From: Anaerolineae bacterium
GTDB lineage: Bacteria > Chloroflexota > Anaerolineae > Aggregatilineales > UBA3940
Direction: 5' to 3'
DNA: 39,679 nt
NCBI GenBank assembly: GCA_016928235.1
Contig: JAFGLD010000364.1
Span: 1 to 39,679 of the forward strand
How positions within the stretch are numbered: the stretch's first letter is position 1; the number at the start of each line of letters is the position of its first letter. The position numbers and the translations under genes are program-made. The notes under the pieces were generated by a model. The model ran no database searches, was not told where the DNA came from, and worked only from the letters and a program-made list of their open reading frames with translations. Below are positions 31,738 through 38,636 of this stretch, one piece after another.

Positions 31738-32054
31738 CTACCTTCTCACTTTCCTGGTGGGTGTATTCTATCATCAGTATAAACACGGAGTGTGCTTCTG
31801 ATGTGATTTTTGTGTAACGTGTCTGTTGCATCGGGTTACCATCTTGTCACACATCACCGCTGCATAAACGCCAATGTAAGCGAAAAACTTCTTGAAGTCT
31901 TTCAAAAATTTCTTGAATGCCGGCAGAAATGGGATTTTGGCTAACCCGTCTACCAAATACATAACGTAAAAGAGCATCGAAAAGAGTCGCAAAGCATGAA
32001 AAATACATATCGTAGTAACGATGGTCGATGCTTTTCTGTTCCCGTAAAACCCAG
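31738..32054. other. Intergenic region, no supported gene
   Basis: A minus-strand frame at 31774-31992 could encode a basic hydrophobic peptide but begins with TTG and has no ribosome site. A promoter for the FtsK-type gene lies at its right edge. Confidence 0.4.
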
Positions 32055-32083
32055 TTGACAGACAGCCCGGTGGCTTTTATACT
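32055..32083 (+). promoter_or_regulatory. Consensus sigma-70 promoter of the FtsK-like gene
   Basis: TTGACA (32055-32060) and TATACT (32078-32083) are separated by 17 bases. Transcription would start near 32090, so AGGAG at 32087-32091 would be largely outside the message, which favours the ATG at 32119 (GGGGA upstream) over a TTG at 32098. Confidence 0.85.
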
Positions 32084-32118
32084 GCCAGGAGAATGATTTG
32101 GGATATCTGGGGACTTCT

Positions 32119-33243
32119 ATGGATACACTCTCTCATGAGTGGCTGGATTACCAGGCCGATCACATCGAGGCGCTTCTTGCCTCCCACAAGATCGAGGCGG
32201 TGGTCACCGATGTACAGATTTCGCCGCGCTGGGTGCGCTTTGCGCTCCAGTTGGGGTTGGGGGTCAAGATTACCGCCGTCCAAAACCTGACCGAGGAGAT
32301 CGCCCTGGCGCTGGCTGCTCCCAGCGTGCGCATCACCCGTGCCGGCGGCGTTTTAGCGATCGAGGTTGGGCTAAGCAGCCCGCAGCCGATCTATCTCCTG
32401 GCCCTGGCACGCGACATCCCGGTTTTGCCGCCGGTGACGGCCGTCTTGGGGCTCAATCTTGAAGGCGAGACCTACACCTTACCACTGATGGCTCCTGAGG
32501 TGACACATGTCTTGATCGCGGGGACAACGGGCTGCGGCAAGACTGAATTGCTCCGCACCTTGCTCCTTTCACTGGCGCTCTATAATCGGCAGGCTCATCT
32601 CCAGATCGCCCTGATCGATCCCAAGAAGCGTGGCTTTGCCCCTCTGGAAGGGTTGCCTCACCTGGTAGCGCCCATCGCTACGACACCTGACGATGCTCGA
32701 AGTCTGCTTGATTACCTGGTTGGCGAGATGGAACGCCGTGACCGGGAAAATGCACCGGCAACACCGCGGGTTATCATTGCGGTCGATGAGGTGGGCGATC
32801 TCCTATCGATCAGCGACAAAGAGGTCGAGCGATCTCTGGTGCGTCTTGCGCAGCGTGGTCGCGAGGCCGGTTTCCATATCGTTTGCAGCACGCAGCGGCC
32901 CTCGGCAGAAGCAGTGCCCAGCGCTCTAAAGGCCAATTTGCCGGCGCGGTTGGTCGGCAAAGTCGCCAGCGGTCAGGAAGCACTCACCGCAACCGGTATC
33001 GCCGGTACCAATGCCGAGACATTGACGGGCAGCGGCGATTTCGTGGCCGTGATTGGCGGGCAGCTGACCCGGTTTCAGGCAGCCTATACAGGCTCGCTAG
33101 ACATCCGTTACATCCAACGACAATTGGAAATGCCTGCATCAAGCAACGAACACGATCGATCGATACCACTCCCTGAGATCGGTGAGGACTACTCCGCAAT
33201 CTACGATGAACAGGGCGACAGTGGGCAAGACAGCCAGGCGTAA
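32119..33243 (+). CDS. Soluble FtsK/SpoIIIE-type DNA translocase ATPase
   Basis: The 374-aa protein is a FtsK/SpoIIIE motor without the membrane domain or the gamma DNA-reading domain. Walker A is GTTGCGKT at residues 135-142, followed by LIDPKKRGF; Walker B is VIIAVDEV at 218-225. STQRPSAEAVPSALKANLPAR and GSGDFVAVIGG complete the motor. The N-terminal 100 residues (VVTDVQISPRWVRFALQLGLGVKI) resemble the FtsK beta-rich alpha-type domain. Such proteins move double-stranded DNA in plasmid transfer or repair. The following gene encodes a small membrane protein that might anchor it. No relaxase, replication gene or attachment site is seen, so a mobile-element origin is unproven. Confidence 0.88.
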   Translation: MDTLSHEWLDYQADHIEALLASHKIEAVVTDVQISPRWVRFALQLGLGVKITAVQNLTEEIALALAAPSVRITRAGGVLAIEVGLSSPQPIYLLALARDIPVLPPVTAVLGLNLEGETYTLPLMAPEVTHVLIAGTTGCGKTELLRTLLLSLALYNRQAHLQIALIDPKKRGFAPLEGLPHLVAPIATTPDDARSLLDYLVGEMERRDRENAPATPRVIIAVDEVGDLLSISDKEVERSLVRLAQRGREAGFHIVCSTQRPSAEAVPSALKANLPARLVGKVASGQEALTATGIAGTNAETLTGSGDFVAVIGGQLTRFQAAYTGSLDIRYIQRQLEMPASSNEHDRSIPLPEIGEDYSAIYDEQGDSGQDSQA

Positions 33244-33258
33244 GATAGGGGCATCCTA

Positions 33259-33280
33259 GGGACGGGTTCCAGACCCGCCC
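33259..33280 (+). other. Hairpin between FtsK-like and small membrane protein genes
   Basis: GGG, a bulged A, and CGGGT (33259-33267) pair with ACCCGCCC (33273-33280) around TCCAG. There is no T-run, so it may be an mRNA-stabilising structure rather than a terminator. Confidence 0.45.
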
Positions 33281-33332
33281 GATTGACGGGGCCGAGTCTG
33301 TTTGCCGACAGCGTTATTTCAAGGAAAGGCTT

Positions 33333-33701
33333 ATGAATAAGCATGTTATTGTCCTGATAGGGGTGTCGATATTTGCCATTACGTTGGCAGTCGTGATCGG
33401 TAGCCGCCTGACGGGCCAGGTACTGGTGATCGCTCTGGGGATTGCTCTGGGCATTGTGATAGGGATTCCGGTAGGGGCTTTAACCATGGTGGTTGGCCTG
33501 AGATCAAGAAGCCAGTCGACCGGGGTGGAGAGCGGCGCCACAACCATTGTCCTGACCGATCAGCAGACCGATCTACTCATCAGAGCCCTGGAACGGCCAC
33601 AGACATCACCTGATTCCTTCACGTTGCCGCCGCGCCAGGATCGATCCTTTAGCGTAGTAGGCGGTGCCGATCTGTCTGACACCTTTGATGACGCACAGTG
33701 A
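33333..33701 (+). CDS. Small two-helix membrane protein
   Basis: The 122-aa product has two hydrophobic segments: VIVLIGVSIFAITLAVVIG near 5-23 and VLVIALGIALGIVIGIPVGAL near 30-50. A soluble tail of about 70 residues (TIVLTDQQTDLLIRALERP, then PPRQDRSFSVVGG) follows, probably on the cytoplasmic side. AAGGAAAGG lies a few bases before the ATG at 33333. It is 89 bases after the FtsK-like gene, with a hairpin between, so co-transcription is plausible. I do not know the family; a role in anchoring the motor is a guess. Confidence 0.75.
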   Translation: MNKHVIVLIGVSIFAITLAVVIGSRLTGQVLVIALGIALGIVIGIPVGALTMVVGLRSRSQSTGVESGATTIVLTDQQTDLLIRALERPQTSPDSFTLPPRQDRSFSVVGGADLSDTFDDAQ

Positions 33702-33767
33702 GCATGGTGCCGTCCCGCCAGCAACAATCCAACTCCCGCTTCTATATTCATCATTCGGTGTATTATT

Positions 33768-34565
33768 ATGCGATCAACTACTCGGTATCTGGTGATTACC
33801 GGCCTCATTGGCCTGCTCCTGTTGGCAAGCACGACTCTATTTGTGAAAGGCGTGGTGGAAAAACAAAAGGATGAGACCTGGAGCCGTTTACAGCAGACAG
33901 GCATTCTGCGAGTAGGAACTGATGCCTCCTATCCCCCTTTCGAAACACTGGATGGTGAAGGGAACATCGTTGGTCTTGATGCCGATCTGGCTTATGCAAT
34001 TGGGGAGCAGTTGGGCCTCCAGACTGTACTCGTCAACATCACCTACGACGGATTATCCGATGCTCTGATCAGCGGCCAGGTAGATGTGCTGATATCAGCC
34101 TTAGTTCCACCACCTCAACTGGAGGGGAAGGCCCGATTTAGTATGCCTTACTTCAATGCGGGCGATGTATTGGTGCTTCCCAGCCACTCATCAATCGAGA
34201 CAATGGATGACCTGGCAGGCCATGCGCTGGCCGTCGAATATGGCTCGAATGGCGATGTCGAAGCACGGAAATGGGAGCGGCGGCTATCCGGCATGACGAT
34301 ACGGCGTTATCCCACAGCCGATGCCGCAATTGAGGCCGTCTTGAGCGGAGAGGTTGACGCGGCGCTGACCGATGGAATCGCGGCACAACTGGCTGTCAGC
34401 AAACACAGCGAACTGGCTCTAGGCTCTTACATCACGGAGGCTCTCTTCGTTGTCGTCCTTCCCAAAGACAGCCCCACTCTGGAAAAGGAAGTCAACAGCA
34501 TTCTCGATGAAATGCTGCGGGATGGCACAATCGGGCGATTGATCCGGAGGTGGTTTGGCCCATAA
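33768..34565 (+). CDS. Amino-acid-type periplasmic solute-binding protein (SBP_bac_3)
   Basis: The 265-aa product has a membrane segment near 7-28 (YLVITGLIGLLLLASTTLFV) acting as signal or anchor, then a type II binding protein: LRVGTDASYPPFETLDGEGNIVGLDADLAYAIGEQLG at the start, SGQVDVLISALVPP in the middle, and LSGEVDAALTDGIAA followed by LPKDSPTLEKEVNSIL near the end. These are features of polar amino-acid ABC-transporter receptors. No lipobox is present. No permease or ATPase gene is adjacent, so it may be an orphan receptor working with a distant transporter or as a sensor input. It is convergent with the M23 lipoprotein gene, 66 bases away. Confidence 0.88.
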   Translation: MRSTTRYLVITGLIGLLLLASTTLFVKGVVEKQKDETWSRLQQTGILRVGTDASYPPFETLDGEGNIVGLDADLAYAIGEQLGLQTVLVNITYDGLSDALISGQVDVLISALVPPPQLEGKARFSMPYFNAGDVLVLPSHSSIETMDDLAGHALAVEYGSNGDVEARKWERRLSGMTIRRYPTADAAIEAVLSGEVDAALTDGIAAQLAVSKHSELALGSYITEALFVVVLPKDSPTLEKEVNSILDEMLRDGTIGRLIRRWFGP

Positions 34566-34631
34566 GGATCATTTCCCTGGTCGGAAACAGATCATAAAAC
34601 CGCCCTTGGATGTCGCGAGCCTGAGTTGTTG

Positions 34632-35672
34632 TCAGTCCAGAACTATTTCCAACCAGGTTGTACGGCCATTCTCGATGTACACCTCGGCACTGTAGCCCCG
34701 TCCTGATGAGCGTGTCGTAACCGTATACCATCCCTCCGGCAAGTCGCCCAAAGTGAAATTTTCCTTCCACTGCTCATCAGAGATATTCTCATCCCCGGCA
34801 TACGACCAGGTATAACGGGTCATATCGACCCCATGTACCGTTAAAGCAACCTCTCGCAGATAGGCGCCGCTGCTGTTGATAACCTTACCGGCCAGCGTCC
34901 CATAGCCATTGTAGGGTTTGATCCATAAATCGGGATTGCGTGTAGCGGTGAAGTAGACCATCGGATCGCCGACCCGTACTTCAAAGTGCAGGTGCGGTCC
35001 CATGGCAATGCCACTGGCGCCAACCACCCCAATGACATCACGCGCGGCCACCGTCTGGCCAATCTGAACCCCGATCTCGCCCAGGTGGCCATAGAGAGCA
35101 TACACCGGTTGACCGTTATGCGTAAAATCGGTCATCTGAAGCACGATCAGGTTGCCGTAAAAGTTGGTCTGCGGTCCATAGACAACGCTCTCGTCGGTCC
35201 CCGCATAGTGCACTGTTGCATTCCCGACCGCGCTCACGGGTGTCCCCCGATCATTAATGAAATCCATACCGGTATGAGGACGATATTGCCCTCCGGATGT
35301 CGTTCCATAGGCATACGTACGGTCGGCATAGTCTGCCCATCCATTCGGGATGGGACGCCAGAGCTGGTAGTGATCAGCGGGTAGGCTGGGATCGGGCGTA
35401 GGGGGTGGGCTGGTGTTGGTAGGTGGCCCAATCGTCGGTGTTATGGCAACCTCAGTCTCGACGGTTTCAGTCTCCGGCAACACAACGGGTGTTGATGGGA
35501 CGACGGTCGTTGGTTCAGACTGCGTCAGTTCAATGTCCGGCGTACCGATCGAAGGTTGTTCTACCGGTTCAGCACCCGGCGTCTTGGTCGGCGTAGCCGG
35601 GTATGTCGAAGGCGCGCATCCCCCAACCAGGAGGGCCAACATGAGTAAGATCAAAAGAGTACATTTACGCAT
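34632..35672 (-). CDS. M23 family metallopeptidase lipoprotein
   Basis: The 346-aa product has a lipoprotein signal, LLILLMLALLVGGCAPS, with the lipobox Cys near residue 19, a Thr/Pro/Glu linker to about 95, the LytM/M23 domain (about 100-235) and a C-terminal beta domain. The zinc site is RPHTGMDF (His and Asp) with GPHLHFEVRVGD. YALYGHLGEIGVQIGQTVAARDVIGVVG between them is the usual beta scaffold. It would cut peptidoglycan peptides or, if inactive, serve as an activator. The last 110 residues (GTLAGKVINSSGAYLREVAL) resemble a carboxypeptidase-regulatory-like sandwich. It starts four bases after the stop of the formiminotransferase gene, so the two share a message. Confidence 0.88.
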   Translation of the reverse strand: MRKCTLLILLMLALLVGGCAPSTYPATPTKTPGAEPVEQPSIGTPDIELTQSEPTTVVPSTPVVLPETETVETEVAITPTIGPPTNTSPPPTPDPSLPADHYQLWRPIPNGWADYADRTYAYGTTSGGQYRPHTGMDFINDRGTPVSAVGNATVHYAGTDESVVYGPQTNFYGNLIVLQMTDFTHNGQPVYALYGHLGEIGVQIGQTVAARDVIGVVGASGIAMGPHLHFEVRVGDPMVYFTATRNPDLWIKPYNGYGTLAGKVINSSGAYLREVALTVHGVDMTRYTWSYAGDENISDEQWKENFTLGDLPEGWYTVTTRSSGRGYSAEVYIENGRTTWLEIVLD

Positions 35673-35676
35673 GATG

Positions 35677-37188
35677 CTACATTATTTCCATTCGTTCCTG
35701 GACAGCGTCCATAATTTCAGAAGCCAGGTTTCTTCCTTTCCGGCGTATCTCGATAATCTCATCAGTCATCACGGTGACAATATCTTTGTCTTTCACGTTC
35801 CGCAAGTTGGATAGGATGCTAATGGCAGCTCCTTCGATGGCGGCCAGGGCCATCTGGCACCCGGTGGCCGCGTCGGCAACTGCATTGATATTGCCGTACG
35901 TGGCAACAATGGCCAGCTGCTCCATTGTCTGAAGCGCCAGCCCGGCAGTCTGTAAAGGCACCTCCGATGCATTCCACAAACCGGCCTGGATGGCATCGGG
36001 CCGAGCTGGGTTTTCTGGGGGCAGGCGGTAAGCTGCAATTAAAGAACGGAATGCCGCGCCATCTTCATCAACCGCCTGAGCCAGAATTGCCCGTAAGCTG
36101 TCTGCCGTCTCGGTGACGGCTCGCATGGCAGTATCCATGTCTGCGTATTTGTCTTTGCCGATAGTGGCTCGCGCTACCATCGATGCCAGTGCTGCTGCCA
36201 GTGCTCCGGCCAGCGCGGCAACCGCGCCACCGCCGGGTGTCGGCTCACCACTGGCAACCTGATCGATAAAAGCTTCTGGCCTAACGTCGACTGTTTCGAT
36301 TTCCCGGAGACGCCGTTCCAGGATCTGCTCTTCTTTGAATAAGTCGAGCTGGAGATACCATCGAGCCGCGTCAAGCAGAGCCTGTTCGGGTATCAATCCG
36401 ATCAACTCGCTGTAGGCGATCCGGCAGCCGCGTCGGGCGGCTTCGATTCTCACCAGCTCCTGAACGCGGTGGATCGGCGTGCACGTGTAATCAGTCAGGT
36501 TCATCGAAACCTGAGCGCGGTTGTCGACCATCAAACCAAGCGCCTTGACAAAGCGAAGACCGCCGCTTGAGTGGCGCACGGCCTTGGCGATCTGATCGGC
36601 TGCTTCAATGTCATCTGTGTTCAAGAAGATGTTATAGGCGATGAGTGGCGTGCGAGCCCCAATGACAGTAGCTCCGGCGGTGCCCAACTCACAAGGGCCG
36701 AAGTCTGGAGCACGATCCGGATCGGACCGGATAGCCTCTCGCAGCTCCTCATACCCACCCCGGCGAATGTTCTCCAGATTCTGACGTTCCGGGCGTGTGG
36801 CAGCCTGCTCATACAGGTAAACCGGTATCTCCAGATCTCTGGCGACCCGCTCACCCAGCCGCCGGGCGATCTCAACACAGTCGGCCATCCGAACGCCGCG
36901 GATCGGGATAAAGGGCACCACATCTGTGGCCCCGATGCGCGGATGCTGCCCGGTATGTTGAGTCAAGTCGATCATTCCGGCAGCCGTTTCGATGGCCGCA
37001 AAAGCCGCCGCTTCGACGGCTTCCGGCGCGCCGACAAACGTCAGCACCGAGCGATTGTGATCGAGATCGGAGCTATGGTCGAGCACGATAACGCCGCGAG
37101 AACCACGCACAACATCGACAATCGCCCGGATGATCTCTGGGCGTCGCCCCTCACTGAAATTGGGCACACATTCGATCAGCGGCTGCAA
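35677..37188 (-). CDS. ftcD: Glutamate formiminotransferase / formimino-THF cyclodeaminase
   Basis: This bifunctional enzyme moves the formimino group of N-formimino-glutamate to tetrahydrofolate and then releases ammonia to give methenyl-THF, at the end of histidine degradation. Translation is assigned to TTG 37188, seven bases after GGAGG, giving MQPLIECVPNFSEGRRPEII at the N-terminus; an upstream in-frame TTG at 37299 lacks a site. The transferase half has QHTGQHPRIGATDVVPFIPI with the conserved His, and the second half has FIDQVASGEPTPGGGAVAA, the cyclodeaminase motif. The length (503 aa) fits the animal-type fusion. No hutU or hutH is adjacent. It is divergent from the ADP-ribosylglycohydrolase gene and just upstream of the M23 lipoprotein gene. 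Confidence 0.93.
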   Translation of the reverse strand: MQPLIECVPNFSEGRRPEIIRAIVDVVRGSRGVIVLDHSSDLDHNRSVLTFVGAPEAVEAAAFAAIETAAGMIDLTQHTGQHPRIGATDVVPFIPIRGVRMADCVEIARRLGERVARDLEIPVYLYEQAATRPERQNLENIRRGGYEELREAIRSDPDRAPDFGPCELGTAGATVIGARTPLIAYNIFLNTDDIEAADQIAKAVRHSSGGLRFVKALGLMVDNRAQVSMNLTDYTCTPIHRVQELVRIEAARRGCRIAYSELIGLIPEQALLDAARWYLQLDLFKEEQILERRLREIETVDVRPEAFIDQVASGEPTPGGGAVAALAGALAAALASMVARATIGKDKYADMDTAMRAVTETADSLRAILAQAVDEDGAAFRSLIAAYRLPPENPARPDAIQAGLWNASEVPLQTAGLALQTMEQLAIVATYGNINAVADAATGCQMALAAIEGAAISILSNLRNVKDKDIVTVMTDEIIEIRRKGRNLASEIMDAVQERMEIM

Positions 37189-37357
37189 AAAAGCATCCTC
37201 CAGAACACAATAGGCCGGGCGGATTATAGCGCGGAGGGGAAGGTGTCCCAAATCGCGTGGGAAGAATCGTTCGACCAATGTGACTCTTGCGTTTGCCAAT
37301 CAGCCTGTTGTAGACTACCCATATGAGACCCAGTCTGCACTTCTCAACGAGGTCGCA

Positions 37358-38284
37358 ATGAACGAACAACAACAGGCTCGCGCTATTATCTACGGTCTGG
37401 CGCTCGGTGACGCGCTGGGATGGCCAATCGAGTTCCTTTCTGTGAAAAAGGTTAACATCATTTATGGACCTGATGGCATCAAGTCGCCCCCTGACCCTGC
37501 CCAGGTCAGCGATGAAACTCAGACATCGCTGGCCATTGCCGAGGCACTGATCGAAGCCGGAGAAGCTGATATCGAAACCATCATGGCGGCGGTCACACGT
37601 CACCTGATCGCCTGGAGCAACTCACCGGAGAACGATCGTGCCCCAGGACATACAGTCACAGAAGCCATTCGCACACTTGAAGCCGGCGTTCATTGGCGCG
37701 ATTCAGGGGGACAGGGCAAGGGCAACGGTTCCGCCATCCGGGTGGCTCCGATTGGCTTTCTCTACCAGCACGATCCTGATAAACTGCGTGAGGTTGCCCA
37801 TGCAACCGGAATTGCCACTCACCAAAATACGGCATCCGATGCAGCGGCTATCGCGGCTGCCTATCTGGTCAAACTGGCCCTCGACGGCATCCCCCCCGAT
37901 GACTATATCGAGCATACTCTTGCCTTCACCCAGGGTCTGTCATCTGAGTTCGACGAGGCTATGCAGCGTGTTGGGCATGTCATTGAATGGACCGATGAGC
38001 TGGGCGCGATCACACACATCGGCAGCGGCTGGTATGGAGAAGAGGCCGTCGCGATGGCGGCATACTGTGCCATCCGACACTGTGATAACTTCTCACGGGC
38101 CGTCCGGCGCGCAGTCAACATCCCCGGCGATTCCGATTCGGTGGGCTGTATCACTGGTGGAATCGTCGCGGCCCAGCTCGGCCTGGCGGCTATTCCGCCG
38201 GACTGGATTGCACTGCTGGAAAACCTGGACTATCTAACCAATGTGGCTAATCGGTTGGCAGCCAAGAAAGAGCAGTTGTATTAG
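37358..38284 (+). CDS. ADP-ribosylglycohydrolase family protein
   Basis: The 308-aa product starts at ATG 37358 after GAGGT; a longer frame to 37280 has no site. GLALGDALGWPIEF near residue 12, SDETQTSLAIAEAL near 52, a glycine-rich GQGKGNGSAIRVAPIG near 120 and NIPGDSDSVGCITGGIVAAQLG near 263 match the ARH fold that binds two Mg ions at the acidic DET and GDSDS sites. Family members remove ADP-ribose from proteins or DNA, reversing toxin or dinitrogenase-reductase modification. No ADP-ribosyltransferase is nearby, so the target is unknown. The stop TAG ends on the first base of a repeat at 38284. It is divergent from the FTCD gene, with 169 bases between. Confidence 0.9.
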   Translation: MNEQQQARAIIYGLALGDALGWPIEFLSVKKVNIIYGPDGIKSPPDPAQVSDETQTSLAIAEALIEAGEADIETIMAAVTRHLIAWSNSPENDRAPGHTVTEAIRTLEAGVHWRDSGGQGKGNGSAIRVAPIGFLYQHDPDKLREVAHATGIATHQNTASDAAAIAAAYLVKLALDGIPPDDYIEHTLAFTQGLSSEFDEAMQRVGHVIEWTDELGAITHIGSGWYGEEAVAMAAYCAIRHCDNFSRAVRRAVNIPGDSDSVGCITGGIVAAQLGLAAIPPDWIALLENLDYLTNVANRLAAKKEQLY

Positions 38285-38335
38285 GTTCTGTTGACAGTTG
38301 CGCCCAAAACCCGCACCCTAAATGTCAGCGGAACC
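38284..38335. repeat. Short inverted-repeat element, family 2 copy B
   Basis: GGTTCTGTTGACA (38284-38296) is inverted at TGTCAGCGGAACC (38323-38335) with 11 of 13 matches. The core AAAACCCGCACCCTAAAT matches the reverse complement of the copy at 23976-24035. Its first base is the last base of the ARH-gene stop codon. Confidence 0.7.
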
Positions 38336-38636
38336 CGGGAAACATCTCAAGCAGAGTTTTGAGTAGTACTCTCAGCCTATTTTGTGTGTTCGGGGTTTGG
38401 GCTACTATGTGATTAGCTTTGAGTTGTGTGTATCATCATGTAACCTGATCTTGTCACTTTCTTCTGTGTTGGTGAATCCCAGCACTCTGCACAAATTGTA
38501 TAGAGTGATATCTCTCTGGCCTCATATGCTATCTCTCCTCACAGCAGACCAAACATTTGAGCACCGCGCAACGCCTGGCGCCAGAAAATGACAAGAGTTT
38601 CGTCTTTAGAAAGATCAAGCTTTAAGGTTGGTGTCT
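38336..38636. other. Intergenic region, no supported gene
   Basis: A frame at 38382-38591 lacks a ribosome site and is probably chance. AAGG, nine bases before GTG 38637, is the likely ribosome site of the next gene; no clear promoter boxes are seen. Confidence 0.4.

Noticed and set aside
31774..31992. 72-aa basic hydrophobic minus-strand frame
   Set aside because: TTG start without ribosome site and no family likeness; could be real, but support is too thin.
38382..38591. 69-aa plus-strand frame after the ARH gene
   Set aside because: No ribosome site, Cys/Leu-rich composition typical of chance frames.
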